DNA of 64,000 nt, taken from assembly GCA_045587025.1 (NCBI GenBank), contig JAZNBK010000041.1, positions 1-64,000 on the forward strand. Direction: 5' to 3'. This DNA is from UBA1740 sp045587025. Its GTDB lineage: Bacteria; Bacillota; Clostridia; Oscillospirales; CAG-272. Below the pieces are notes generated by a model, which ran no database searches, was not told where the DNA came from, and was given only the letters and a program-made list of their open reading frames with translations. Shown here piece after piece: positions 34,192 to 42,891 of this stretch (its first letter is position 1; the number at the start of each line of letters is the position of its first letter). The position numbers and the translations under genes were made by a program.

Positions 34192-34737
34192 TTACCTGCT
34201 CGGACGGATTTTATACAGGTTCTTATTATAGCTCTCGATAGCGGCTGAAATGATTTTCACCGCTTCGTCCCGGTCGCCTACAACATCTACGGCAGTTTCT
34301 TTATTTTCAAGCTGTTTATATACCGTAAAGAAATGGCTCATTTCATCAAATATATGCTGTGGCAAGTCATATATCGAGCGATACGTGTTATAGGTGGGAT
34401 CAAATTGCGGTATCGCTATAATCTTCTCATCCAAACGGTTATTGTCTACCATCTTTATAACGCCTATCGGATAGCACTGCACCAAGGTAAGCGGATTTAT
34501 CGCCTCGGTACATATTACCAAAACGTCTAACGGGTCGAAATCGTCCGCGTAGGTTCTCGGAATAAATCCGTAGTTTGCAGGATAATGCGTAGACGTATAA
34601 AGAATCCTGTCCACTCTCATCAAGCCCGTGTTTTTATCAAGCTCGTATTTCGTTCTGCTTCCCTTCGGAATCTCTATAACCGCAGAAAAATTCTCGGGCT
34701 GAATTACCGAAGGATCAATATCGTGCCAAATATTCAT
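34192..34737 (-). CDS. ppa: Soluble inorganic pyrophosphatase, family I
   Basis: It hydrolyses pyrophosphate released by biosynthesis, here fitting the proS and birA reactions upstream, both of which make PPi. The 181-aa protein has EIPKGSRTKYELDK (about 22-35), YGFIPRTY and the metal-binding DDFDPLDVLV. Family I enzymes are less common than family II in Clostridia. AAAGGAAG precedes the ATG. Last gene of the operon. Confidence 0.95.
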   Translation of the reverse strand: MNIWHDIDPSVIQPENFSAVIEIPKGSRTKYELDKNTGLMRVDRILYTSTHYPANYGFIPRTYADDFDPLDVLVICTEAINPLTLVQCYPIGVIKMVDNNRLDEKIIAIPQFDPTYNTYRSIYDLPQHIFDEMSHFFTVYKQLENKETAVDVVGDRDEAVKIISAAIESYNKNLYKIRPSR

Positions 34738-34754
34738 ATTCTTCCTTTCTACAC

Positions 34755-35534
34755 TTATGCGTCAAGCTCTGACGTGGAATTAAGCTCGTGCTCCGTCCCG
34801 TCCTTAAGCTTCACAACGAGGTGCGCCTGTGAGTTGATACCTAAAACGGTAGCAGGCACCTTTTCATTATTTATTAACACGCGAACCTTTTTTCCGTCAA
34901 GGATAGAAAGAGATTTATACTCCTCTATAAAGGAACTATCCATATTAAGATTCTCGTATATATCAAAAAATTCGTCTAAAATAGAATGAGCTATTTTATC
35001 TACCGTGCCTTCTCTTTCCTCGGAAAAGACCTCGGTTATAATATCAGAAAGCTTTGGCGGAAAAACCGAAGAAAACAAATTCAAGCTTACCCCGATTATA
35101 ACGTAGTCAAAGCCGTTATCCTTGTTCACGACGCCCTCTGCCAAAATTCCGCTGATCTTCTTTTTCTTATAGTATATATCGTTTACCCACTTTATTCCGA
35201 TTTCTGCATCCGAGTTGTTTTTTATAGCTCTTACTACGGCAACCGCCATCATAGTAGTGAGCAAAAGTCCCTGATTCACGCTGAATGACGGGCGCAAAAG
35301 CACGCTCATATGAAGCCCTTGAACGCTATCGGGGAAAAATTGCTTTCCGAGCGTTCCGCGAGAAGCCGTCTGCCTGTCTGCAATTAAAACGGTCCCCTCA
35401 AAAGAGCCATTCTGCGCCATTGTTTTCAGTACGTCATTGGTAAAAGTTAATTCACGATATTTTTCTACCGATATCAGTCTTCCCTTTTTGGTATGAAAGG
35501 TCATCTTTTTATACGGATAATACCTTTTTGCCAT
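34755..35534 (-). CDS. birA: Biotin--[acetyl-CoA-carboxylase] ligase
   Basis: The enzyme activates biotin to biotinyl-AMP and attaches it to carboxylase lysines. Family landmarks are a GRGRxG-like loop that reads SRGTLGKQFF here, LHMSVLLRP, GIKWVNDIYYKKKKISGIL (usual KWPND) and a C-terminal SH3-like domain. At 259 aa it has no N-terminal helix-turn-helix, so it is a mono-functional ligase, not a repressor. The altered ATP/biotin loop is a mild oddity. AAGGAG precedes the ATG; it lies 21 bp after proS and 17 bp before ppa. Confidence 0.9.
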   Translation of the reverse strand: MAKRYYPYKKMTFHTKKGRLISVEKYRELTFTNDVLKTMAQNGSFEGTVLIADRQTASRGTLGKQFFPDSVQGLHMSVLLRPSFSVNQGLLLTTMMAVAVVRAIKNNSDAEIGIKWVNDIYYKKKKISGILAEGVVNKDNGFDYVIIGVSLNLFSSVFPPKLSDIITEVFSEEREGTVDKIAHSILDEFFDIYENLNMDSSFIEEYKSLSILDGKKVRVLINNEKVPATVLGINSQAHLVVKLKDGTEHELNSTSELDA

Positions 35535-35555
35535 GGAATCTCCTTTTGAGTAAAA

Positions 35556-36995
35556 TTAATATGCTTTTCCCCAATATACGAGTTTTTTTGCCGGCTTTCC
35601 GCAGCATACGCAACGGTCGGAAATCTGCTCCTGCTCCATCGGCATACAACGTGAGGTAACATCGGCGAGCTCCTTGAGCTTCATTTCACATTCAAGCTCT
35701 CCGCACCACATCGCCTTAATATATCCGCTTTTCTCTTTCGCAATTTCGATAAGCTCGTCAAGCTCGGTAGCGGCAAAGGTTCTCTTTGCTCGATTTTCAA
35801 GCGCTTTTTCGTAAAGCGCCTTCGTGAGCTTATCAAGCTGCTCGAGAATTACGCTCTCGATATCATCGAGAGATACGAAAAGCTTTTCACGGTTATCGCG
35901 ACGAACGATTACGCATTGGTTGCTTTCTATATCACGGGGGCCGATTTCGATGCGAAGCGGAACACCCTTCATTTCATATTCAGCGAACTTCCAGCCGGGT
36001 GAATTTTCGCTATCGTCTATCTTCACTCTTACCTTGTCGGAAAGACGCTCTTTCAAGGCGAGCGCCGCATCCAAAACACCATCCTTATGCTGTTGTACGG
36101 GGATAATAACCACCTGAATAGGAGCGACTGCGGGAGGAAGCACAAGTCCGTTATCGTCGCCGTGCGTCATAATTATACCGCCGATAATTCTTGTAGAAAC
36201 GCCCCAAGAGGTCTGATGACAATATTTTAATTGATTATCCTTATCAAGATATTTTATATCAAACGCCTTTGCAAATCCGTCTCCGAAGTTGTGGGACGTA
36301 CCGCCCTGGAGCGCCTTTCCGTCGTGCATCAATGCTTCAACGGTATAGGTAGCAATAGCGCCTGCAAATTTTTCCTTATCGGTCTTTCTGCCCTTAATTA
36401 CAGGCATACCGAGGTCTTTTTCAAAGAAGTCCGCATATACGCCGAGCATACGCAATGTCTCTGCCTCTGCGTCTTGGGCGGTAGCGTGCATCGTATGTCC
36501 CTCCTGCCAGAGAAACTCTCTGCTGCGAAGGAAGGGGCGCGTCGTTTTCTCCCATCTTACTACGCTGCACCACTGATTATACAGCTTCGGCAGGTCTCGG
36601 TAAGAACGGATTATATTAGCGTAATGCTCGCAGAACAGCGTTTCGGACGTCGGACGAACGCAAAGGCGCTCCGTTAAATTCTCGCTACCCCCCTTGGTAA
36701 CCCACGCTACCTCGGGAGCAAATCCTTCTACGTGCTCTTTTTCTTTATTTAAAAGCGATTCGGGAATGAACATAGGCATATAAACGTTCTCGTGTCCTGT
36801 TTCCTTAAATCTGCTATCAAGTATTTTCTGAATATTTTCCCATATAGCGTAACCGTAGGGACGAATAATCATACAGCCCTTCACACTCGAATAATCAATG
36901 AGGTCTGCTTTTTTTACAATGTCGGTATACCACTTCGCAAAATCCTCGTCCATTGAGGTAATTTGCTCAACCATTTTCTTGTCAGAATTAGCCAT
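35556..36995 (-). CDS. proS: Prolyl-tRNA synthetase (eukaryote/archaeon-like type)
   Basis: The class II synthetase charges tRNA-Pro. The 479-aa protein has GCMIIRPYGYAIWE, motif 2 elements RPTSETLFCEHY, WSVVRWEKTTRPFLRSREFLWQEGH-like blocks (read as CSVVRWEKTTRP then FLRSREF), the motif 3 region, an anticodon domain, and a C-terminal zinc-like domain (CCGKPAKK). It lacks the 180-aa editing insertion of the standard bacterial enzyme, so it belongs to the short ProS type 3. No T-box could be drawn in the leader. First gene of proS-birA-ppa. Confidence 0.95.
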   Translation of the reverse strand: MANSDKKMVEQITSMDEDFAKWYTDIVKKADLIDYSSVKGCMIIRPYGYAIWENIQKILDSRFKETGHENVYMPMFIPESLLNKEKEHVEGFAPEVAWVTKGGSENLTERLCVRPTSETLFCEHYANIIRSYRDLPKLYNQWCSVVRWEKTTRPFLRSREFLWQEGHTMHATAQDAEAETLRMLGVYADFFEKDLGMPVIKGRKTDKEKFAGAIATYTVEALMHDGKALQGGTSHNFGDGFAKAFDIKYLDKDNQLKYCHQTSWGVSTRIIGGIIMTHGDDNGLVLPPAVAPIQVVIIPVQQHKDGVLDAALALKERLSDKVRVKIDDSENSPGWKFAEYEMKGVPLRIEIGPRDIESNQCVIVRRDNREKLFVSLDDIESVILEQLDKLTKALYEKALENRAKRTFAATELDELIEIAKEKSGYIKAMWCGELECEMKLKELADVTSRCMPMEQEQISDRCVCCGKPAKKLVYWGKAY

Positions 36996-37043
36996 TTTAA
37001 ACTCCTAAAAAATCAAAAAATCTTTTTGCTGAATAACATATAT

Positions 37044-37072
37044 ATTATAATACAATATGATAACAAAGTCAA
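37044..37072 (-). promoter_or_regulatory. proS operon promoter
   Basis: Minus strand: TTGACT (37072-37067), 17-bp spacer, TATAAT (37049-37044), about 45 bp ahead of proS, too short a leader for a T-box. Confidence 0.82.
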
Positions 37073-37113
37073 GAATAGCGAGAAAAGATTATTATGTTTT
37101 TTATTCTTTTTCC

Positions 37114-37259
37114 TTTTTTTGCAAAAAAATAATGAAGCCGAACGAGACATTCATTGCAAAAAGAGAATAAAAAGACAAAAAATCCCGTATTTTTTTATAT
37201 TTTTTGCAAAAAGGGTTGATTTTTTATGCAAAACAATGTAGAATATAGGAGTATTGCAA
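37114..37259. repeat. Four TTGCAA-centred palindromes in the proS/aminotransferase intergenic region
   Basis: The 300-bp divergent region is extremely A/T-rich and holds no gene. It contains a 16-bp perfect palindrome (seven T, GC, seven A; 37114-37129), TTGCAA at 37154-37159, a 12-bp TTTTTGCAAAAA (37201-37212) next to the aminotransferase -35 box, and TTGCAA at 37254-37259. Centres are 35, 50 and 50 bp apart. They may be operators or simply A/T-tract chance. Confidence 0.4.
37216..37244 (+). promoter_or_regulatory. Aminotransferase promoter
   Basis: TTGATT (37216-37221), 17-bp spacer, TAGAAT (37239-37244). Confidence 0.7.
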
Positions 37260-37302
37260 ATTTTGTGTTTTTTAAAATTTTGACATATTATCGAGGTTTA
37301 CA

Positions 37303-38586
37303 ATGAATTATTATTCAAAAAGCAAAGCGGAATTGGAGATTCTGGAAAAAGAAATAGATTCCGAATATAACCATTATAAGAATTTGGGATTATCGCTGGA
37401 CCTTTCGAGAGGAAAGCCGTCGGCAGAGCAGCTCGACTTCAGCATGGATATGCTCAATTCCCTGAGCGACAGAAAGGACTGTATAGCCGAAGACGGCTTT
37501 GATTGCAGAAACTACGGTATCTGCTACGGTCTGCCTGAGGCGAAGCGCTTCTTTTCTGATCTCACGGGTATTCCCTCTGACAATATAATCGTAGGCGGTA
37601 ACTCAAGTCTTAACTTGATGTATGACGCTCTTGCCCGCGCTATGCTCTACGGAGTCGTCGGCTCAAAGCGCCCTTGGTGCAAGGAGGAAAAGCTGAAATT
37701 TCTCTGCCCCTCACCCGGCTACGACCGTCATTTTGCGGTAACTCAATCCCTCGGCTTTGAATTGATTACAGTTGATATGACTGAAAGCGGTCCTGATATG
37801 GACCAGGTCGAAGCGTTAGTCAAGGACGACGATACGGCAAAGGGTATCTGGTGCGTGCCGAAGTACAGCAACCCCACGGGTATCACCTATTCAGACGAGG
37901 TAGTCGAGCGCCTTGCGAGCATGAAAACTGCCGCTCCCGACTTCCGCATCTTTTGGGATAACGCTTACGCTATACACGATATTGGAAACGAAAGCGACAA
38001 GCTCGCAGACATTTTTGCGCTCGCTAAAGCACACGGAAATGAAAACCGCATTTTCTATTTCACATCCACGTCAAAGATAACCTTCCCCGGAGCAGGCGTT
38101 GCTATGCTTGGCGCAAGCGCTGAAAATTTAGAGCAGATAAAGCCCATTATGGCTATACAAACAATCGGCTCCGACAAATTAAATCAGCTCCGTCACGTTA
38201 AATTCTTACAGTCCCCCGAGGCGCTTTCCTCGCTTATGAAGAAGCACGGAAAAGTAATTGGAGAAAAATTCGATATCCTGCTTGGCACTCTTACCGAACA
38301 GCTGAGCGGATTGGGAATAGCGGAGTGGACCACGCCAAACGGCGGTTACTTCACGAGCTTGAACGTTCTTGACGGATGCGCGAAAGAGGTTTACAACCTT
38401 TGTCGCAATGCGGGAGTAACGCTCACGAACGTCGGCGCAACCTTCCCCTACGGCATAGACAAGAGAGACAGAAATCTCCGTTTAGCGCCTACCTACGTGT
38501 CAAACTCGGATTTGAAATTGGCGTCAAGCGTCCTCGCCTGCGCAGTAAAGCTCGCTTGCGTAAGAAAAATTCTGGCAGAAAAATAA
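37303..38586 (+). CDS. PLP-dependent aminotransferase (aspartate aminotransferase, subgroup Ic type)
   Basis: The 427-aa fold-type I aminotransferase shows LDLSRGKPSAEQLDFS near the N-terminus, YGICYGLPEAKRFFSDL, GGNSSLNLMYDAL (phosphate loop), PKYSNPTGITYS, FWDNAYAIHD (the Asp that contacts the pyridine N) and the Schiff-base lysine in TSTSKITFPGAG. The pattern fits the aminotransferase group often labelled MocR-like or Asp_aminotransf, which use aspartate or a related amino acid with 2-oxoglutarate. No regulator domain is present, so it is an enzyme. Substrate is not certain. It is a single-gene unit with promoter and terminator; the ribosome-binding site is CGAGG. Confidence 0.85.
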   Translation: MNYYSKSKAELEILEKEIDSEYNHYKNLGLSLDLSRGKPSAEQLDFSMDMLNSLSDRKDCIAEDGFDCRNYGICYGLPEAKRFFSDLTGIPSDNIIVGGNSSLNLMYDALARAMLYGVVGSKRPWCKEEKLKFLCPSPGYDRHFAVTQSLGFELITVDMTESGPDMDQVEALVKDDDTAKGIWCVPKYSNPTGITYSDEVVERLASMKTAAPDFRIFWDNAYAIHDIGNESDKLADIFALAKAHGNENRIFYFTSTSKITFPGAGVAMLGASAENLEQIKPIMAIQTIGSDKLNQLRHVKFLQSPEALSSLMKKHGKVIGEKFDILLGTLTEQLSGLGIAEWTTPNGGYFTSLNVLDGCAKEVYNLCRNAGVTLTNVGATFPYGIDKRDRNLRLAPTYVSNSDLKLASSVLACAVKLACVRKILAEK

Positions 38587-38601
38587 TTCACTTTAAAAAG
38601 T

Positions 38602-38636
38602 AAAGACAGATAAGAATTTTCTTGTCTGTCTTTTTT
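38602..38636 (+). terminator. Aminotransferase terminator
   Basis: AAAGACAGA (38602-38610) pairs with TCTGTCTTT (38625-38633), followed by T residues. Confidence 0.85.
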
Positions 38637-38697
38637 GTATGTCAAAATTAATTTTGGAGATAATATAGTCAATATCTATAGAAGAAAAGGAGAAAAT

Positions 38698-39651
38698 ATG
38701 CTGGATTATCAAAAATGCGCTATTATCGGATGCGGGTTCGTTGGCTCTGCAATCGCTTATACCTACGCCCAAAGTGGACTTTTTTCAGAAATGGCGCTTA
38801 TAGACATAAACAAGAGCAAGGCAGAGGGCGAGGCGCTTGATATCGCGCAGGGACTGCCTTTTTTATCGCCTATGAGAATTTATTCGGGCGAATATAGCGA
38901 TATTTCCGATGCTTCGCTTATTATAATTGCGGCAGGCGCAAATCAAAAAATCGGAGAAACACGGTTAGAGCTTTTATCTCGGAATATGAAAATTTTCGAC
39001 TCGATAATATCTCAAATCGTTAAGTATAATAACGACGCTATAATTTTAGTCGTCACAAACCCCGTCGACCTATTGACCTTTTATACCTTAAAGGCGTCGG
39101 GCTTTCCTGCAAACCGTGTAATCGGCTCGGGGACGGTGCTTGATACCGCGCGATTAAAGCAGATGATAGGAAAGGAGCTCGAGGTAGATAACAGAAACGT
39201 GCATACCTTCATTATCGGAGAGCACGGAGACAGCGAGCTACCTGTCTGGAGCAGCGCAAACGTATCGGGAATCGACCTCAGGGATTTTTATAAAATTTCA
39301 AGGCATAGCTACGATAGCGAAGCTCTAAATTCGATGTTCGAGGAGGTGCGGGACAGCGCATATAAAATAATCGAGGGAAAGGGCGCGACCTACTACGCAA
39401 TCGCGCAATCTGTTATGAGAATTACAGAGAGCATCGTGCGCGACGAGGACTCCGTTTTGCCTGTTTCTACCTATCTTGACGGGCAATACGGCCTTCACGA
39501 CATCTGTCTTGGTGTACCTTCGATAATAGGCAAGGACGGGGTGAGAAAGGTGCTGGAAATTCCGCTTAACGAGGAGGAACACAGGCGTCTTGCGGAATCT
39601 GCCTCGGTTTTGCATTCGGAATTTGAAGGAATCCTGTCAACTTTATGTTAG
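38698..39651 (+). CDS. ldh: L-lactate dehydrogenase
   Basis: It reduces pyruvate to L-lactate, re-oxidising NADH in fermentation. The 317-aa protein has the Rossmann GCGFVGSAIAY, AGANQKIGETRLEL (the Gln marks lactate rather than malate dehydrogenase specificity), VTNPVDLLT, GSGTVLDTARLK and the catalytic His in IGEHGDSELPVWS. The start is the ATG at 38698 behind AAAGGAGA; a 21-codon upstream extension is rejected because it begins in the preceding terminator. Product lactate also makes the LUD protein at 7.8 kb interesting, but the genes are far apart. Confidence 0.95.
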   Translation: MLDYQKCAIIGCGFVGSAIAYTYAQSGLFSEMALIDINKSKAEGEALDIAQGLPFLSPMRIYSGEYSDISDASLIIIAAGANQKIGETRLELLSRNMKIFDSIISQIVKYNNDAIILVVTNPVDLLTFYTLKASGFPANRVIGSGTVLDTARLKQMIGKELEVDNRNVHTFIIGEHGDSELPVWSSANVSGIDLRDFYKISRHSYDSEALNSMFEEVRDSAYKIIEGKGATYYAIAQSVMRITESIVRDEDSVLPVSTYLDGQYGLHDICLGVPSIIGKDGVRKVLEIPLNEEEHRRLAESASVLHSEFEGILSTLC

Positions 39652-39654
39652 GGC

Positions 39655-39683
39655 TTGATTTTTTCTGCGTTTAGGTGTAAAAT
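39655..39683 (+). promoter_or_regulatory. ligA promoter
   Basis: TTGATT (39655-39660), 17-bp spacer, TAAAAT (39678-39683), directly after the ldh stop. Confidence 0.7.
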
Positions 39684-39713
39684 ATATACAGTATATAAAG
39701 GGGGATTTTCACT

Positions 39714-41720
39714 ATGAACGAAGAAGCCGCAAAACGAAAAATTGAAGATTTGCGAGAAAAAATCGCATATCACTCCAAGCTTTATTATCAAAACGACGCG
39801 CCCGAAATTTCTGACTACGAATACGACGAAATGTTCCGCGCTCTGCTCGATTTGGAAGCGGAATTTCCCCAATTCAATTCCCCCTCGTCTCCTACTCACC
39901 GAGTCGGCGGCGCCGCGCTCGAAAAATTCGAAAAATTCACCCACCGTATACAAATGGGAAGTCTTACGGACGTATTTTCGCTCGATGAGCTAAAGGATTT
40001 CTATGACCGCTGTCATTCTGCGGTAGGCGACGTTTATTATTCGGTCGAGCCGAAAATAGACGGGCTCTCGGTCTCCCTTACCTATGAAAACGGTGTATTC
40101 GTCAAGGGGGCGACGAGAGGCGACGGCTTTATTGGCGAGGACGTGACTGAAAATCTCCGTACCATTCGCTCAATTCCGCTAAAGCTGAACGAGCGTATTC
40201 CCTACCTCTGCGTGCGAGGCGAGGTGTATATGCCGAAGGCGGTATTCGATTCTCTGAACGAGGCGAGAGCGGATGCAGGCGAAGCGCTATTTGCGAATCC
40301 GAGAAACGCCGCAGCCGGCTCGCTACGTCAGCTTAACCCTAAAATAGCCGCCTCACGACGACTTGACATCTTTATTTTTAATCTTCAGGAAGGTGCTCTT
40401 TACGAGGACGGAAGGACCGTTAACACGCACACCGAAGCGTTAAATCGTCTCTCCGAGTTAGGATTTAAGGTTCTTCCCTATCAAAAGCGCGTAAATACCT
40501 ATAACGAAATCGCCGCGCACGTAGAGCTTTTGGGCAAGGAACGCCCCGACCTGCCGTTCGATATGGACGGCGCGGTAATCAAGGCGGACGAATTTGACGT
40601 TCGCGAGGCGTTGGGCGAAGGCAGCAGTACGCCGAAGTGGGCGGTTGCCTATAAATATCCACCCGAAACGAAAACGACAAAGCTTATCGACATTACCGTC
40701 GCGGTAGGCAGGACGGGGGTACTTACTCCTACCGCTGTTTTAGAGCCGGTACGTCTTGCAGGAAGCACCGTTTCCAGCGCAACGCTTCATAATATAGGAT
40801 ATATTCAGGAGCGTGATATAAGAATAGGAGACACAGTATCGGTAAGAAAAGCCGGAGACATTATTCCCGAGGTTTTCGAGAGTATAAAGGCAAAGCGTGA
40901 CGGTAGCGAAAAGGTCTTTTCTATGCCTATTCATTGCCCATCCTGTAACCACGAGGTCGTGCGTGATAATAGCGGAGACGGCTCGGCTGTCAGATGTATT
41001 TACGCAGGATGCCCTGCTCAAAAATCACGTTCTATTATTCATTTTGCCTCGAAGGGCGCTATGAATATTGATGGGCTTGGTCCTCAGATTATAGAGTTGC
41101 TTTTGGTAAACAATCGAATTTCCTCAATTTCAGACCTATACAAATTAAGGGCTGAGGACGTCGAAAATCTTGATAGAATGGGAAAAAAATCGGCAGAAAA
41201 TTTGATTTCCGCCATTGAAGCATCGAAAGGCACGGGATTGGAACGACTTATATACGCGCTCGGTATTCGTCAGGTAGGAGAGGTTGCGGGAGAAGCAATC
41301 GCAAAAAAAATGCGCACTCTACAGGCGTGCTTTGACGCAAGCTTTGAGGACTTTTCTTCAATTGACGATATAGGAGAAGTAACCGCTTCAAATCTCGTGG
41401 AGTTCTTTTCTTTGGATAGCACCCGAGCTCTCGCCGATGAGCTTATTGCCGCAGGGGTAAAAACCGACGCGGTAAAGGAAGAAAGCGGTAATTTGTTCGA
41501 GGGACTTACCTTCGTTCTGACGGGCACACTGCCCACCATGACGAGGGACGAGGCGTCCGAAAAAATCAAGGCGCAGGGGGGCAAGGTATCCTCCTCTGTA
41601 TCCAAAAAAACCAATTATGTTTTGGCAGGAGAGGAAGCAGGCAGCAAGCTTACGAAGGCAAAGGAGCTTGGCGTTACGATTATCAGCGAAGAAGATTTTC
41701 TACAAATGTTAAATAAGTAA
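39714..41720 (+). CDS. ligA: NAD-dependent DNA ligase
   Basis: LigA seals nicks in replication and repair using NAD. The 668-aa chain has the Ia domain, the adenylated lysine in EPKIDGLSVSL (about 113-118), RGEVYMPKAVF, NPRNAAAGSLRQL, the OB-fold, a four-cysteine zinc finger (CPSC about 408-411, then two more near 427 and 432), helix-hairpin-helix repeats and a C-terminal BRCT domain (about 592-668, LFEGLTFVLTGTL). All domains are present and length is standard. GGGGGA precedes the ATG. Confidence 0.98.
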   Translation: MNEEAAKRKIEDLREKIAYHSKLYYQNDAPEISDYEYDEMFRALLDLEAEFPQFNSPSSPTHRVGGAALEKFEKFTHRIQMGSLTDVFSLDELKDFYDRCHSAVGDVYYSVEPKIDGLSVSLTYENGVFVKGATRGDGFIGEDVTENLRTIRSIPLKLNERIPYLCVRGEVYMPKAVFDSLNEARADAGEALFANPRNAAAGSLRQLNPKIAASRRLDIFIFNLQEGALYEDGRTVNTHTEALNRLSELGFKVLPYQKRVNTYNEIAAHVELLGKERPDLPFDMDGAVIKADEFDVREALGEGSSTPKWAVAYKYPPETKTTKLIDITVAVGRTGVLTPTAVLEPVRLAGSTVSSATLHNIGYIQERDIRIGDTVSVRKAGDIIPEVFESIKAKRDGSEKVFSMPIHCPSCNHEVVRDNSGDGSAVRCIYAGCPAQKSRSIIHFASKGAMNIDGLGPQIIELLLVNNRISSISDLYKLRAEDVENLDRMGKKSAENLISAIEASKGTGLERLIYALGIRQVGEVAGEAIAKKMRTLQACFDASFEDFSSIDDIGEVTASNLVEFFSLDSTRALADELIAAGVKTDAVKEESGNLFEGLTFVLTGTLPTMTRDEASEKIKAQGGKVSSSVSKKTNYVLAGEEAGSKLTKAKELGVTIISEEDFLQMLNK

Positions 41721-41722
41721 AT

Positions 41723-41774
41723 AAAAAACAGTCAGGCGTTTCTTTGAACAGAAATATGCTCTGACTGTTTTTAT
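41723..41774. terminator. Bidirectional terminator between ligA and ribU unit
   Basis: AAAAACAGTCAG (41724-41735) pairs with CTGACTGTTTTT (41761-41772) around a 25-nt loop. A and T runs on both arms fit two convergent transcripts. Confidence 0.85.
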
Positions 41775-41775
41775 A

Positions 41776-41952
41776 TTATAAAGCTTTTCTTTTATTAATT
41801 TTAGAAATTATACCGTATATCAAAATAGGCAGACCGCTGCCGAGCGTAAATGCGAAAATATATAGGAAAAGGAACAGTATGTACGGAACCTTTTGTAATT
41901 TGTTTTCCTGATTATTCTTTCCTGAAAAGCTCGAAATTGCCGTCCAAAACAT
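41776..41952 (-). CDS. Possible small single-span membrane protein overlapping the ribU end
   Basis: A frame of up to 58 codons from an ATG at 41950-41952 overlaps the ribU 3' end by about 40 bp and fills the whole space to the terminator. It encodes a polar N-terminus, a hydrophobic helix (ILFLFLYIFAFTLGSGLPILIYGII) and a basic end (KINKRKAL). There is no clear ribosome-binding site, so expression would depend on coupling to ribU; a non-ATG start nearer the ribU stop is possible. It may be only the hydrophobic shadow of noncoding sequence. Confidence 0.4.
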   Translation of the reverse strand: MFWTAISSFSGKNNQENKLQKVPYILFLFLYIFAFTLGSGLPILIYGIISKINKRKAL

Positions 41953-42586
41953 TTGCAAATATAAGAATTGAGGCAACGAGAAGAATAATTCCTAACGTTA
42001 ATATTATTATACTGTTTTTGTTATATTTAAAGTTTGCTTTATCGTCTGTGAGTTTTGTTTTCCGCAAAGCGTTCGCTATCGGCTTGTAGATTATAAGCAC
42101 GAGCGAGGCGTTAAACAACCCTTTTGTGAAATTAAAAGGCAGAAGCAAAGGCAAAATCGAAGCTACGATATCCTTCGACGTCGTGCCTGTCATATATAAG
42201 GGCGTAATCAATAGATTTGCCAAGAGCATTACGCTTATCGTAGATAGAATTGCAAGCATAAGCGCTATGAGCGCCATATTTAAGCTTTTTCTTCTGCGAT
42301 ATACAAAAGAAGCGACGGCGCAAAAGGTGGCTGAAGAAATAAAATTCATAATAAAACCGTAAATTCCCGTATCGCTCACCGAAATAAACTCGACGAATGC
42401 AACTATAAAAGACATAAGTATTCCGGGTATTGTTCCCAAGAGCATTGCACCGACTGTAATTATAGTATCCTTCGCATCAAAGGTAAGAAAGCTCACCTTA
42501 AAGCGAAAAACGAACATACATACGTACGCCATTGCGCTGAAAAGCGCTATCAAAATTATTTTTCGTGTCTGATTTTTAGTATTCAT
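41912..42586 (-). CDS. ribU: ECF transporter substrate-binding component, riboflavin type (RibU)
   Basis: The 224-aa integral membrane S-component has six or seven hydrophobic helices; the segment FDAKDTIITVGAMLLGTIPG is typical of RibU. With the shared EcfA-EcfT module, encoded elsewhere, it imports riboflavin. The FMN riboswitch directly upstream on the same strand makes riboflavin the likely substrate. A polar linker near residues 178-192 precedes a last helix. The ribosome-binding site is weak (GGGGTA). Confidence 0.92.
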   Translation of the reverse strand: MNTKNQTRKIILIALFSAMAYVCMFVFRFKVSFLTFDAKDTIITVGAMLLGTIPGILMSFIVAFVEFISVSDTGIYGFIMNFISSATFCAVASFVYRRRKSLNMALIALMLAILSTISVMLLANLLITPLYMTGTTSKDIVASILPLLLPFNFTKGLFNASLVLIIYKPIANALRKTKLTDDKANFKYNKNSIIILTLGIILLVASILIFANVLDGNFELFRKE

Positions 42587-42676
42587 AGCAGTACCCCGTT
42601 TTCAAATAGTATAAACAATTATATAATATTGTGAAAAAATAAATATGTGCTACGAGGTTTTTAAGAAAAATCTGGA

Positions 42677-42705
42677 TAAAAAAAGATATCCTAATGAGGA
42701 TATCT
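42677..42705 (-). terminator. Riboswitch-controlled terminator
   Basis: Minus strand: AGATATCCT (42705-42697) and AGGATATCT (42692-42684) form a perfect 9-bp stem with a 4-nt loop, followed by seven U. It begins six bases after the FMN aptamer, the classic transcription-attenuation layout in which FMN binding favours termination. Confidence 0.9.
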
Positions 42706-42710
42706 GTGTC

Positions 42711-42827
42711 AAAAACTTTTCTCATCCGGACTATACCGTCGGCACAGAAATTTCATCTGTTCGGCGCAATTGCTTGCGTTAGTGGGCTTTTACCACCGGT
42801 ATGGAATCTAACCAATCCTCAAAGTAT
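42711..42827 (-). ncRNA. FMN riboswitch (RFN element)
   Basis: Read on the minus strand the element contains the conserved RFN blocks: TGAGGATTGGTTAGATTCC, ATACCGGTGGTAAAAGCCC, a variable hairpin (AACGCAAGCAATTGCG), ACAGATGAAATTTCTGTGCCGAC, GGTATAGTCCGGATGAG. Together they give the six-helix FMN aptamer, with a 5' variant (GAGGATTGG instead of GGGGCAGGG). It senses flavin mononucleotide and controls ribU through the following terminator. No promoter was identified between it and tuf. Confidence 0.95.
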
Positions 42828-42830
42828 TTA

Positions 42831-42861
42831 TATTGCCACTGCCCATAGGGCAGTGGCAATA
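42831..42861 (-). terminator. 14-bp perfect hairpin between tuf and the FMN riboswitch
   Basis: TATTGCCACTGCCC (42831-42844) and GGGCAGTGGCAATA (42848-42861) form a perfect stem with a 3-nt loop. It lies 31 bp after the tuf stop. The minus-strand tail (TAAATACTTTG) is only weakly U-rich, so it may be a leaky terminator or an RNA processing/stability element rather than a full stop. Confidence 0.6.
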
Positions 42862-42891
42862 CTCACATATAAATTAATGCCTTAAAAAAAC

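Noticed and set aside
36996..37302. T-box leader for proS
   Set aside because: The promoter lies only about 45 bp before proS, leaving no room for a T-box, and the conserved T-box sequence is absent.
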